Part shown: one piece after another, positions 8,682-17,305 of the stretch
Position numbering within the stretch: the stretch's first letter is position 1
Layout of the letters: each line of letters begins with the position of its first letter
NCBI RefSeq assembly: GCF_900104845.1
Contig: NZ_FNSR01000002.1
Coordinates: 62,001-126,000 of the forward strand
DNA: 64,000 nucleotides
Reading direction: 5' to 3'
DNA from: Paraburkholderia caballeronis
Lineage (GTDB): Bacteria; Pseudomonadota; Gammaproteobacteria; Burkholderiales; Burkholderiaceae
Position numbers and translations under genes: made by a program
Notes under the pieces: generated by a model
What the model was told of the DNA's origin: nothing
The model's database searches: none
The model's input: only the letters and a program-made list of their open reading frames with translations

Positions 8682-9275
8682 TCAACGTCCCCGGATCATC
8701 AGCAGCAGCGAGCGCGGCACCAGCGCGACCATCGCGACGTGCACGACGAAAAACGCGACCAGCACGCTCATCGCGAAGAAATGCACGACGCGCGCGTTGT
8801 CGTAGCCGCCCATCAGCGTGCGCAGCAGCGGGAACTGCACCGACTTCCAGACCGCGAGCCCGGACAGGATCACCAATGCGAGGTCGACGATGACGGCCAG
8901 ATACGCGAACTTCTGGACCGCGTTGTAGCGCGCGAGATCGTCGTGGCCGAGCTTGCCGCGCAGCGCGGCGACGAGGTCGGCCGCGAGCGATTTCGGCGTG
9001 AGCGGCAGCAGTTTGCGGCGGAAGCGTCCGGACGCGAGGTTCAGCCCGACGTACACGAGAAAGTTCGCGACCAGCATCCACATGATCGCGAAGTGCCATT
9101 GCAGCGCGCCGCCGAGCCAGCCGCCGAGCGTGATCGACGCGGGGAACTGCAACGCGGGGAAGATCGGCGACGCATCGTAGATCTGCCAGCCGCTCATCAC
9201 CATCAGCACGACGGCGAGCGCGTTGATCCAGTGGGTGATGCGGATCCACGCGGGTTGGATCGTAGGTCGGTTCAC
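8682..9275 (-). CDS. cytochrome b561-type membrane subunit
   Basis: A 197-residue integral membrane protein with about four helices and histidines in helices (ITHWINALAV, WHFAIMW, VVHFFAM, VVHVAMVAL) placed to bind two b haems. Such proteins pass electrons from quinol to a periplasmic oxidoreductase, here the molybdopterin enzyme encoded immediately downstream. The GTG at 9275 is chosen because GAGG lies upstream at normal spacing; an ATG farther upstream in the same frame is possible. First gene of the operon. Confidence 0.88.
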   Translation of the reverse strand: MNRPTIQPAWIRITHWINALAVVLMVMSGWQIYDASPIFPALQFPASITLGGWLGGALQWHFAIMWMLVANFLVYVGLNLASGRFRRKLLPLTPKSLAADLVAALRGKLGHDDLARYNAVQKFAYLAVIVDLALVILSGLAVWKSVQFPLLRTLMGGYDNARVVHFFAMSVLVAFFVVHVAMVALVPRSLLLMIRGR

Positions 9276-9769
9276 GGGGCCTCGGGTGGGTTCGCGATTC
9301 GGATTACATGGAGCCTGGCGCGAATGCATGGAGCGCGATGATGTCTGTCGCAACAGGCCGCCACATGCGTTCGCCATGTCGGATAAACATCGCTGAGGCA
9401 CGGCTATTCCATCGTCTGAAGAAAAAATTTGCTTACATACCGCCGACGGTCTCGATGAACGCGGCGTGTCGACGGGAATAACGCATCGGCTTATGCGAAC
9501 TGGAAATTGCGGCTTAAATCGAACGGCATGGCAAGAGGGTCGCGCGGCTGAACGCCAGAAAAGCTGCGCCCAGCGCGGCGCGAGCCAGCGCCCGGGCCAC
9601 CGCCGTTGCGGCAGAGGCCGCCGGAACCGAAGGCGCGAAGGCTGATAGCTCCCGAACCGATATGCTGAACGCGCAAGGCTGTGCATCAGGGCCGCGCGGC
9701 AATGCGCAGCCGTTTCAGTACGTCGGCCGTGCTCCGAGGAGTAGCGATATGAGGCTGGAGCGCATATCG
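9276..9769. other. intergenic region with an 11-bp inverted repeat
   Basis: No convincing gene. It lies upstream of the cytochrome b operon and downstream of the DUF4279 gene. At 9741-9751 and 9763-9773 there is a perfect 11-base inverted repeat with an 11-base loop; the right arm overlaps the DUF4279 stop codon, so it may be a terminator, though no T run follows. An AT-richer patch near 9420-9440 could belong to the operon promoter. Confidence 0.5.
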
Positions 9770-10177
9770 CTACCGATATTCGTCGATCTCGACTGTGCCG
9801 CCGAGAGAGTCCATCATCGCGCGGATATCGGCAGGCACGTCAGGCACGCGATCGCCGGTCTCGTTGTCCCAGTAGCGGAAGAAACGCATTCGTGCGGCCT
9901 GCTTGTTGAGCAGGTCAGGAAGGTCGGCGCGTGGCAGGTAAACGAGGTACTGCAAATGGGGCGTCAGGTGGTCGCTCCGAACGGAGGATTGGCTACGGAC
10001 GCCCCACACGCCGGTTCGTCGCTCGATATTTCGCGGCTGGCCGTTGCGATCGACGACGGGATCGCCTTTGGTGTGTGCGATATCGGGGACGACGCCGAAA
10101 TACCCAGTCCAGAACTCCGGCGACACCTGATCGCCCGAGACCGTGAATGACGCGTAGGCGCGTTCGTGCGATTCCAT
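9770..10177 (-). CDS. DUF4279 domain protein, probable orphan immunity protein
   Basis: A 135-residue protein with the DUF4279 pattern: YASFTVSGDQVSPEFWTGYF at the N terminus, then AHTKGDPV and RTGVWGVRSQ, and an acidic C terminus. DUF4279 proteins often sit beside polymorphic toxin genes and are thought to be immunity proteins. Ten bases upstream, a minus-strand frame ends with what looks like the tail of a toxin (10188-10341), but the rest of that gene is missing. The gene may therefore be an orphan immunity left behind. The ribosome site is weak. Confidence 0.75.
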   Translation of the reverse strand: MESHERAYASFTVSGDQVSPEFWTGYFGVVPDIAHTKGDPVVDRNGQPRNIERRTGVWGVRSQSSVRSDHLTPHLQYLVYLPRADLPDLLNKQAARMRFFRYWDNETGDRVPDVPADIRAMMDSLGGTVEIDEYR

Positions 10178-10187
10178 ATGATCTGTC

Positions 10188-10341
10188 TTAGCAGTTGTGC
10201 ATGTTGTCGATTTTCAGCCCGTTGAAATAGACATCGCCGTTGTCGTGCCAGATAACGTTGTCGTCCCCTCTCAGGTCGTTTTCATCTTTCGGCTCACTCC
10301 CAACTCGCGCCCCGCCTTCGTGAAACTCGACGTCCTCCCGC
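10188..10341 (-). pseudogene. C-terminal remnant of a possible polymorphic toxin
   Basis: The minus-strand frame ending at TAA 10188-10190 reads about 51 residues back to a stop at 10342-10344 with no start codon. It ends DNVIWHDNGDVYFNGLKIDN plus a few residues. This acidic, aromatic tail looks like a real protein end, not random GC-rich frame. It is directly followed by the DUF4279 gene, the order expected for toxin then immunity. The homology to toxins is my impression and is not demonstrated. Confidence 0.45.
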
Positions 10342-10440
10342 TACGTGATCTCGCGGGACGGCGTCATCGCGTATGCGCAAGTCAACCCCGACTACACGCG
10401 CCGCCCGGACCCGAGCGAACTGATGCCGACGCGGCAACGA
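10337..10440 (+). pseudogene. C-terminal remnant of a redoxin/AhpC-TSA family protein
   Basis: In the plus strand, RYVISRDGVIAYAQVNPDYT followed by RRPDPSELMPT matches the closing strand and tail of thioredoxin-fold peroxiredoxin-like proteins. There is no upstream part: the fragment begins where the minus-strand toxin-like tail begins, so the two abut at about 10333-10341. The frame then runs on without a natural end. The DNA up to 10753 holds no other gene I recognise. Confidence 0.5.
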
Positions 10441-10753
10441 CTGACGCAAGCCGCCTGCACACGGGCGGCATCGTCACCGAAGCGTGAACGATCGGGTCGA
10501 GGGTCGTTTGCGGTTCGTCCATTGCAGGTATTGCCGGGCGAGCGTCATCGAGTCGGTCCCGCGCGGCGCGCAACACGAAACCCCACGTTTTTATTACCGC
10601 GTCAGCGAACCGAAAGTACGTGTGCTGCGCGTAATCCGCCATCGCACACTCCCCCTTATGCATCCGGAATCGCGGCGCTATCATCAGCGATGAAAAAAAG
10701 CCTGGGCCGTCGCTCCCGACGCCGCGCCACCGTCCCCGAGAAGGACACCCGCC

Positions 10754-11767
10754 ATGCAAGCCCACGAACTGCTGCTGCCGCTCTATCGCGGCGCCCGCGA
10801 GGTGCCCGCGGACCTGTTCATCGACTGGGCGCTCGATCTGCTGCGCACGATCGTGCCGTTCGACATGGGCCGCTGGGGCATCGGCATCCGGCAGCCGGAC
10901 GGCTTCGTGTTCCCGGTCAATCACCTGTATCGCGACGACCCCGGCATCGCCGCGCACTACGACGCGATCCGCAATCAGGACACCGGCGCGCTCTGGTGCA
11001 GCACCCATCGGCTGCACACCGGCAACTTCTGCGCGCGCACGTGGTACGACCGTCCCGACCAGGCCGGCATCCGCGCTTACGCGACCCGGTTCCGCCACGA
11101 GCATGCACTCATCACCGCGGACATCGACCGGCCCACGGGCGTCGGCCGCACGATCTCGCTGTACGGCGCGATGCCCGCGCGGCCGTTCGCGGAGCACGAA
11201 CGCGCCGCGATCGAAACGCTGTTTCCGCATCTGATGGAAGCGTGGTCAATCAACCAGGCGCTGCACGCGGAAAAGCTGCGCAACGCGGACGGCGCGCGCT
11301 CGTGCACGGTCGCGGTCACGGACCCGTCCGGCTTCCTGCACTTCGTCGAGCCGGCTGCGCTCGCGCTGCTGAACGACGAATGGCCCGGCATGTCCGCGTA
11401 CCGGCTGCCGGACGCCGCGATCGCGGCGCTCGCCGCGTGCGGCGCGACCACGCGCATCAACGGCGCGCGCATCGTGATCGCACCGGTGCCGACCGGCCGC
11501 CTGCTGTTCCTGAAGATCCGCGCGCGCACGCCGATCGACAACCTGACGAAGCGCGAGCAGAGCGTCGCGTCGCGCATCGCACGCGGCCTCACATACAAGG
11601 AAATCGCGAAGGAACTCGCGCTGTCGCCGGCGACGGTCCGCAACCAGATCCAGTCGATCCACGAGCGGCTGAACGTGCGCAACAACGCGGAACTGATCGC
11701 GCAGATCATGACGTCGCACGCGAACTGGACGGCGGCCGGCGTCGAAGCCGCGGCGCGCCGACGGTGA
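10754..11767 (+). CDS. LuxR-type HTH transcriptional regulator
   Basis: A 337-residue regulator with a C-terminal LuxR/FixJ-type DNA-binding domain. The core is LTKREQSVASRIARGLTYKE followed by IAKELALSPATVRNQIQSIHERLNVRN, around residues 260-310. The N-terminal 250 residues look like a PAS/GAF-type sensor but carry no autoinducer-binding signature that I recognise. AAGGA lies ten bases before the ATG at 10754. It stands alone before the lipoprotein gene. Signal and targets unknown. Confidence 0.88.
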   Translation: MQAHELLLPLYRGAREVPADLFIDWALDLLRTIVPFDMGRWGIGIRQPDGFVFPVNHLYRDDPGIAAHYDAIRNQDTGALWCSTHRLHTGNFCARTWYDRPDQAGIRAYATRFRHEHALITADIDRPTGVGRTISLYGAMPARPFAEHERAAIETLFPHLMEAWSINQALHAEKLRNADGARSCTVAVTDPSGFLHFVEPAALALLNDEWPGMSAYRLPDAAIAALAACGATTRINGARIVIAPVPTGRLLFLKIRARTPIDNLTKREQSVASRIARGLTYKEIAKELALSPATVRNQIQSIHERLNVRNNAELIAQIMTSHANWTAAGVEAAARRR

Positions 11768-12124
11768 TCCGCGTTCGGGCTTTCGAACGCTTCATTCGTT
11801 GCGGCGCCGCACACGCGATCCGGCTTCTGTAACGACGCCGGTTTCAGTTTTTCGCCGCGCCCTCTCCTTTCATCCCTCCAACGAACGACGAACACGGCGA
11901 CGTGCGTATGCACATCGATGCCCGTCGCTCACAGCCGATCGCGAAGAGCACCGTTCCGTATCGCCAGCAATAGTGCATTTGCATCCTTGCCGCCAACCGC
12001 CCCGGTCGACTTAACTGAATGCGCAACGAATCGCCCGGGGCAAGGCGATCGACGACAGCAAACGCGCCGCCTCGACCGGCGCACCGGGCAGCGAACCACA
12101 CGAAGCGTCTGGGGAGACCACCCA
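11768..12124. other. intergenic region before the lipoprotein gene
   Basis: Contains the leader of the lipoprotein gene and a GGGGAG ribosome site at its end. Open frames are short and arginine-rich. No operator or RNA element recognised. Confidence 0.4.
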
Positions 12125-14179
12125 ATGAACCAACGGGACAATACCTTCCGGCATCGGAAAACCGCGCTCGCGTCCTGCGCGGCGCTGCTGCTCGCCGCGT
12201 GCGGCGGCGGCGGAGACAGCGGATCGAACGGCAGCGGCTCGGTGTCGGCGTCGCGGATGACGGGCACCGTCGCGAGCGGTTATCCGGTCGCGTCGGCGTC
12301 GGTCACCGCGACCGATGCGAACGGCAAGACCGCCGCCGCGACAGCGGACGCCAACGGCAGCTACACGCTGCCGACCACCGGCCTCGCCGCGCCGATCGTG
12401 CTGGTCGCGACCGATCCGTCCGGCCGCGCGACGCCGATGGTGTCGATCCTCGCGAGCCTGCCGGCGAGCGGCAGCAACGCGACGGTCAACGTGACCACGC
12501 TGACCACCGCGCTCGCCGCGCTGCTGACGCCGGACAGCAATCCGCTCGACTTCGTGACGCCGGGCGCGGCGACGAGCCTGAGCGACGTGACGCCCGCGAA
12601 GGTGCAGGCGGCGACCGCGACGCTCGATCAATACCTCGCGAACCTGCTGACGGCCGCCGCGCTGCCGGCGACGTTCGACCCGATCGGCACCGCGTTCACC
12701 GCGAACCACACCGGCGCGGATGCGCTGCTCGACCTCGTCAGCATCGTGCCGGAGGGCGCAGCCACCTATCTCGCCTACTCGCTGCCGCCAACGTCGGCCA
12801 CGCAGGACGCCGCGTACCTGCAACTGAACTCGGCGACGGTCGGCTCCGCGAACGTCCCGGCGACGCCGGCGGTCAGCGCGACGACGCTCGCAAACGCGTC
12901 GTCGCTGTCCGGTTATCTCGGCACGCTGCCCGGCCTGCTGAAGCCGTGCGTCGCGGCCGGCGGCGCCGGCTCCGCGTGCGGCGGCGTGATCGACGCGAGC
13001 TACAAGGACAACGGCTACACGAACCTCACGCAGTACGAGCCGGACCTCGCGTCGTCGGACCTGAGCCTTGGCTCGCCGTCGATCGTCGCGCTGAACGCCA
13101 GCGGCACCGGCGCGCTGATCGGGATTCCGTACGCGCTGACGACCGCGGCGGGCAATCTCGGCGACTACACCGTCTACACGACCGTCCAGCAGACGGCGGG
13201 CGGCACGTGGGCGATCGTCGGCAACCAGCTCGACTACGACGTGTCCGTATCGACGCGCACGACCTATCGGCATTTCCTGGACGCGTTCACAAACTCGACC
13301 GGCAACGCGGACGCGGATTTCGTCGATGCGGGGCTGTCGCTGAACGTGAACCTGAACGGGCCGAACGGCGGCAACATCAACTCCGCGCACGTGACCGGGC
13401 CGGGGCTGCCGGACGCGGGGCTGTGGCTCGCGATCTCGACGGTGACCGGCGACGGCTCGCTCGCGATCGAGACGACGCAGCAGTCCGGCCCGCCGTCGGC
13501 GGGCGCGAACAGCGGCGGCAGCAACACCAACGAATACCGGTGGTCGTACGCGACGCCGCCGAACGGCCAGCCGTTCACGCCGCCGACCAAGGGTTTCTGG
13601 AGACCGACGCCGATCGACGTGACGGCGCTGCCGATGTACGGCGTCTACCAGTTCACGCTGTACGACGGCAGCGGCAACCCGCTCGCGCAGTTGTCGGTCA
13701 CGAACCCGAATCCGCCCGCCGACGCGTCGCTCGGCGTCAGCGCGTACACGCAGGGGAATTCGACCGCGATGCCGCAAGGCGCGTGGCCGGGGCTCGGCAG
13801 CGACGTCGCGACCAACTTCCTCGCGCCGACCGGCTCGCTCGCGGCCGCGCAGACGTCGGTGACGGTCGATTTCACGCAGCCGCCGACGCAGCCGGACAAC
13901 CTCGACCCGCTGACGCTGACCGGCGTGCAGGTGCAGTCCGAACAGAAAGGCCATGGCGGCTCGGGCGGCACCGGCTATGAAAAAACCGCCACGGTGCCGG
14001 ACCGTGACACGACGTCGGTCACGGTGACGGCCGCGAGCGGCCAAAGCTTCCTCGCGATCGGCGCGAACTCGCCGCCGACCTACCGCATCGTGCAGTTGCG
14101 CAGCAAGAACGCGCACGGCGTGCTGTTCTACTGGAACGCGACGTACCGGAACAGCGCGCAGGCGCCCGACGCGGCCTGA
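12125..14179 (+). CDS. large surface/periplasmic lipoprotein of unknown function
   Basis: A 684-residue lipoprotein: charged N terminus, hydrophobic stretch and lipobox LLLAACGGGG, giving a lipidated Cys near residue 26 followed by a Gly/Ser-rich linker. Residues about 45-110 resemble a carboxypeptidase-regulatory-like beta sandwich (SGYPVASASVTATDANGKTA). The rest is Thr/Ser/Ala-rich and beta-strand-like, with no catalytic motif that I recognise. The start at 12125 follows GGGGAG. Monocistronic, ended by the hairpin at 14259. Possibly an outer-membrane anchored structural or binding protein. Confidence 0.85.
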   Translation: MNQRDNTFRHRKTALASCAALLLAACGGGGDSGSNGSGSVSASRMTGTVASGYPVASASVTATDANGKTAAATADANGSYTLPTTGLAAPIVLVATDPSGRATPMVSILASLPASGSNATVNVTTLTTALAALLTPDSNPLDFVTPGAATSLSDVTPAKVQAATATLDQYLANLLTAAALPATFDPIGTAFTANHTGADALLDLVSIVPEGAATYLAYSLPPTSATQDAAYLQLNSATVGSANVPATPAVSATTLANASSLSGYLGTLPGLLKPCVAAGGAGSACGGVIDASYKDNGYTNLTQYEPDLASSDLSLGSPSIVALNASGTGALIGIPYALTTAAGNLGDYTVYTTVQQTAGGTWAIVGNQLDYDVSVSTRTTYRHFLDAFTNSTGNADADFVDAGLSLNVNLNGPNGGNINSAHVTGPGLPDAGLWLAISTVTGDGSLAIETTQQSGPPSAGANSGGSNTNEYRWSYATPPNGQPFTPPTKGFWRPTPIDVTALPMYGVYQFTLYDGSGNPLAQLSVTNPNPPADASLGVSAYTQGNSTAMPQGAWPGLGSDVATNFLAPTGSLAAAQTSVTVDFTQPPTQPDNLDPLTLTGVQVQSEQKGHGGSGGTGYEKTATVPDRDTTSVTVTAASGQSFLAIGANSPPTYRIVQLRSKNAHGVLFYWNATYRNSAQAPDAA

Positions 14180-14258
14180 CGCCGAGCCGCCGCTCTGCGT
14201 GCGCGAGCCGGGCGGGCCGGCGGCCCCGTTCGAGCCATCCCCTGTGTTCCTCCCCATT

Positions 14259-14291
14259 CGGCCGCTCCGCGCTGCGGAGCCGGCCGTTTTT
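14259..14291 (+). terminator. rho-independent terminator after the lipoprotein gene
   Basis: GC-rich stem (CGGCCGCTCCGC paired with GCGGAGCCGGCCG, one bulged base) with a GCT loop, followed directly by TTTTT. Classic intrinsic terminator about 80 bases past the stop at 14179. Confidence 0.9.
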
Positions 14292-14324
14292 CTGCTCACC
14301 CCATCCCGCCCCCAAAAATCTCCT

Positions 14325-14360
14325 TTGACAAACACTCTTACGATATATATCTTAAGATAT
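14325..14360 (+). promoter_or_regulatory. promoter with 14-bp palindromic operator of the PadR/ferric-reductase operon
   Basis: TTGACA at 14325-14330, a 17-base spacer and TATCTT at 14348-14353 form a good sigma-70 promoter. A perfect 14-base palindrome, ATATCTTAAGATAT (14347-14360), covers the -10 box. In E. coli the PadR-type YqjI represses itself and yqjH by binding such inverted repeats, so this is the likely autoregulatory operator. The role is inferred from position and symmetry. Confidence 0.8.
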
Positions 14361-14388
14361 GTTTTACGACACTCTGGAGATTGCTCCC

Positions 14389-15072
14389 ATGCGTCACCCC
14401 TTCTTTTCCGATCATCATGGCCGCGACTTCGCCGGCCGCATCTCGACGCTGCATGCGTGGTGGCACGCGGCCGGTCGCCACGGCGGACGCCATCGCGGCG
14501 GTCCCGGCTGGGGCGACGGCCCCGGCGGATTCGGCTTCGGCGGCGACCGCGACGATTTCGGCCGCGGCCGCAAGTTTTCGTCCGACGACCTGCAACTGAT
14601 GCTGCTCGCGCTGCTCGCCGAGCGCCCGAGCCACGGCTACGAACTCATCAAGGCGCTCGACTCGCGCTCGAACGGCTTCTACAGCCCGAGCCCCGGCATG
14701 GTCTACCCGGCGCTCACGTACCTCGAAGAACTCGGCTACGTCAGCGTGCAGGTCGAGGGCAACCGCAAGCGTTACGAGTTGTCCGCCGAAGGGCGCGCGC
14801 ATCTGGACGCGAACCGCGAGCGGGCCGACCTGATGCTCGCGAAGCTGACACACGTCGCCCGCAAGATGGACCTGATGCGCCGCGCGTTCGCCGGCGAGGA
14901 CGCTCCGGACCCGGCCGAGGGCGGCTGGGTGCCCGAGCTGATCGACGCGCGCCGCGCGCTGAAGCACGCGCTGGTGCGCCGGACCGACGCGAGCCCGGAC
15001 GAGCAGCGGCGGATCGCGGCGATCCTCGCGCGCGCGACCGCCGAAATCGAACAGAACGATGGCACGGTCTGA
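14389..15072 (+). CDS. PadR-family metal-responsive repressor (YqjI-like)
   Basis: A 227-residue regulator. The first 60 residues are rich in His, Gly and Asp (HPFFSDHHGRDF, HAWWHAAGRHGGRHRGG), like the metal-binding N terminus of E. coli YqjI. Residues about 72-145 form the PadR winged helix, with SHGYELIKALDSRSNGFYSP and GMVYPALTYLEELGYV. The C-terminal part is helical for dimerisation. The start at 14389 has GGAG eight bases upstream; a start at 14359 would overlap the -10 region. The next gene, 34 bases downstream, is a ferric reductase, as in yqjI-yqjH. Likely represses the pair and releases on excess nickel or iron. Confidence 0.9.
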   Translation: MRHPFFSDHHGRDFAGRISTLHAWWHAAGRHGGRHRGGPGWGDGPGGFGFGGDRDDFGRGRKFSSDDLQLMLLALLAERPSHGYELIKALDSRSNGFYSPSPGMVYPALTYLEELGYVSVQVEGNRKRYELSAEGRAHLDANRERADLMLAKLTHVARKMDLMRRAFAGEDAPDPAEGGWVPELIDARRALKHALVRRTDASPDEQRRIAAILARATAEIEQNDGTV

Positions 15073-15106
15073 AGCCGTGTCCGTCCGCCCGCCACAGGAG
15101 CCATCG

Positions 15107-15919
15107 ATGCAGAATCCGTCAGACCTCGAAATCGTCCGCGTCCGTCATCCGCTGAAATTCCGCCTGCTGCACGTCGCGCGCGTGCAGACACTCGCGCCGG
15201 CGCTGGTGCGCGTCACGCTGACCGGAGACGACCTGCGGGATTTCGAGTCGGCGTCGTTCGACGACCACGTGAAGGTGTTTTTCCCGCCGCCCGGCGAAGA
15301 CAAGCCGGTCCTGCCGAGCGCCGGCCCGGACGGCATCGTGTTTCCGGAAGGCGTGGCGCGGCCGGCGGCGCGCGATTACACGCCGCGCCGCTTCGACCGC
15401 GCAGCCGGCGAACTGGACCTGGAGTTCGTGCTGCACGACGCGGGTCCGGCGACCGCGTGGGCCGCGCAGGCGCAGCCGGGGCAGTATCTCGGCGTCGGCG
15501 GGCCGCGCGGGTCGATGGTGATTCCGGACGGCTTCGACTGGCACCTGCTGATCGGCGACGAAACCGCGCTGCCGGCCATCGCGCGCCGTCTCGAAGAACT
15601 GCCGGACGGCACGCGCGTCGCGGTCGTGGTCGAAGTCGCGAACCGCGACGCGCGGATCGAACTGCCGACCGACGCCGACCTGTATGCGGTCTGGTGCTAC
15701 CGCGACGACGCGGACGCCGAAGCGCCGCTGCTCGACGCGGTCGCGGACGTGTGGCTGCCGCCCGGCGAGGGTTTCGTGTGGGCGGCCGGCGAGGCGTCGT
15801 CGATCCGCGCGGTGCGCACGCTGCTGGTGGATCGGCGCGGCGTCGACCGGAAGCGGATTCGCGCGTCCGCATACTGGCGGCGCGGCGCGCAGGCGACGCA
15901 CGAGTCGATCGACGACTGA
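15107..15919 (+). CDS. siderophore-interacting FAD/NADPH ferric reductase (YqjH/ViuB-like)
   Basis: A 270-residue flavoreductase of the siderophore-interacting family. The N-terminal FAD-binding barrel contains ARDYTPRRFD near residue 90, the RxYTxR-type motif that grips FAD. GPRGSMVIPDGFDWHLLIGD near 130 and GEGFVWAAGEASSIRAVRTL near 220 belong to the family C-terminal reductase domain. Such enzymes reduce ferric siderophores in the cytosol to free the iron. AGGAG precedes the ATG at 15107. Co-transcribed with the PadR regulator; no siderophore biosynthesis genes are nearby. Confidence 0.93.
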   Translation: MQNPSDLEIVRVRHPLKFRLLHVARVQTLAPALVRVTLTGDDLRDFESASFDDHVKVFFPPPGEDKPVLPSAGPDGIVFPEGVARPAARDYTPRRFDRAAGELDLEFVLHDAGPATAWAAQAQPGQYLGVGGPRGSMVIPDGFDWHLLIGDETALPAIARRLEELPDGTRVAVVVEVANRDARIELPTDADLYAVWCYRDDADAEAPLLDAVADVWLPPGEGFVWAAGEASSIRAVRTLLVDRRGVDRKRIRASAYWRRGAQATHESIDD

Positions 15920-15960
15920 CGCGCCTGGGTCAGGGGTCTTCCGCGTGAACCTCGCGCGGA

Positions 15961-15990
15961 TAAAGAAAAAGCGGCCCGCACGGGCCGCTT
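15961..15990 (-). terminator. rho-independent terminator of the DAHP synthase gene
   Basis: Stem AAGCGGCCCG/CGGGCCGCTT with a two-base loop; read on the minus strand it is followed by TTTCTTTA after TT inside the arm, giving a good U tract. It lies 50 bases past the stop at 16040, and may also limit read-through from the reductase gene on the other strand. Confidence 0.85.
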
Positions 15991-16039
15991 CGCGATGGCG
16001 GAGGGCAGACGGCCGCGAGCGGCCGCCCGGCCGGCGTTG

Positions 16040-17158
16040 TCAGCCCATCCGCCGCGCGCGCACCGCCGCCGCGAGTTCGTCGAGCACCGGCTCGGTCTGC
16101 GTCCAGCCGAGGCATGCGTCGGTGATCGACACGCCGCGCTTCAGCGGCACGCCCGGCGTCAGGTCCTGGCGCCCTTCTTCCAGGTGGCTCTCGATCATCA
16201 CGCCGATGATCCGGCGGTCGCCGCCCGCGAGTTGCGACGCGATGTCGTGCGCGACGTCGATCTGCCGCTGGTGCTGCTTGTTCGAGTTCGCGTGCGAGCA
16301 GTCGATCATCACCTGCTGCGGCAGTTCCGCCTTCGCGAGCGCGGCGCAGCACGCGTCCACCGACGCGCGGTCGTAGTTCGGCCCCTGCTTGCCGCCGCGC
16401 AGGATCACGTGCGCGTCGTCGTTGCCGCGCGTCTCGAAGATCGCGGCCAGCCCCATCTTCGTCATGCCCATGAACGCGTGGCTCGCGCGCGCGGCGACGA
16501 TCGCGTCCGCCGCGACCTGCACGCCGCCGTCGGTGCCGTTCTTGAAGCCGATCGGGCAGGAAAGGCCCGACGCCAGTTGCCGGTGGCTCTGGCTCTCCGT
16601 CGTGCGCGCGCCGATCGCGCCCCACGCGACGAGATCCGCGATGTACTGCGGGCTTAGCAGGTCGAGGAATTCGGTGCCGGTCGGCAGGCCGAGCCCGTTG
16701 ATGTCGAGCAGCAGTTGCCGCGCGGCGCGCAGCCCCTCGTTGATCCGGAAGCTGCCGTCGAGCCGCGGATCGTTGATGTAGCCCTTCCAGCCGACCGTCG
16801 TGCGCGGCTTCTCGAAGTACACGCGCATCACGATCAGCAGGTCGTCCTTCAGTTCGTCGGCGACGCGCTTCAGATGGCGCGCGTATTCGAGCGCCTGGTC
16901 GTGGTCGTGGATCGAGCACGGGCCGACCACGGCGACGAGGCGGTCGTCGCGGCCCTTCAGCACGTCGGCGATCTGCGCGCGGCTCGTTTCGACCAGCGCC
17001 TGGGTCGCGGGCGGCACCGGCAGTTCGTCGAGCAGCAGCGCCGGCGAGATCAACGGGCGGACCGCGCCGATGCGCACGTCGTCGATGCGGGTGGTGTCCT
17101 GGGTGGCGTCGGCGCTGCCGACTTCCTGGTCGTGCTGGGGGTTGTCGATACGGCTCAA
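16040..17158 (-). CDS. aroG: 3-deoxy-7-phosphoheptulonate (DAHP) synthase, class I
   Basis: A 372-residue type I DAHP synthase, which joins phosphoenolpyruvate and erythrose-4-phosphate in the first step of aromatic amino acid synthesis. Signatures: VVGPCSIHD near 78, VMRVYFEKPRTTVGWKG near 110, GFKNGTDG near 203, and MIDCSHANSNKQ with metal and substrate ligands near 280. The reading frame starts at TTG 17158, six bases after AGGAG; no ATG is in reach, so a TTG start is likely. Which aromatic amino acid inhibits it cannot be told, so the aroG symbol is by family only. Confidence 0.93.
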   Translation of the reverse strand: MSRIDNPQHDQEVGSADATQDTTRIDDVRIGAVRPLISPALLLDELPVPPATQALVETSRAQIADVLKGRDDRLVAVVGPCSIHDHDQALEYARHLKRVADELKDDLLIVMRVYFEKPRTTVGWKGYINDPRLDGSFRINEGLRAARQLLLDINGLGLPTGTEFLDLLSPQYIADLVAWGAIGARTTESQSHRQLASGLSCPIGFKNGTDGGVQVAADAIVAARASHAFMGMTKMGLAAIFETRGNDDAHVILRGGKQGPNYDRASVDACCAALAKAELPQQVMIDCSHANSNKQHQRQIDVAHDIASQLAGGDRRIIGVMIESHLEEGRQDLTPGVPLKRGVSITDACLGWTQTEPVLDELAAAVRARRMG

Positions 17159-17305
17159 GGGGTTCTCCTGCTGCGCGCGCGGTGCGATAAACGGGCAATT
17201 ATCGCATCCGGCGCAAACCGCCGCCTGGGCGGCGGCTCGGGTGTGGCGCTGATCGGCCGCAAGCGGCGCGTGGGGAAAGCCGCGAGGTTTTCCGGCTTCC
17301 GCGGT

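Noticed and set aside
10382..11230. Minus-strand frame containing the segment YAQHTYFRFADAVIKTWGF
   Set aside because: The part after about 10753 is antisense to the LuxR gene; the short remaining segment has no ribosome site and I could not tie it to a family.
12011..14335. 774-codon minus-strand frame opposite the lipoprotein gene
   Set aside because: Extremely arginine-rich antisense of a GC-rich gene; the plus-strand frame has a signal peptide, lipobox and ribosome site.
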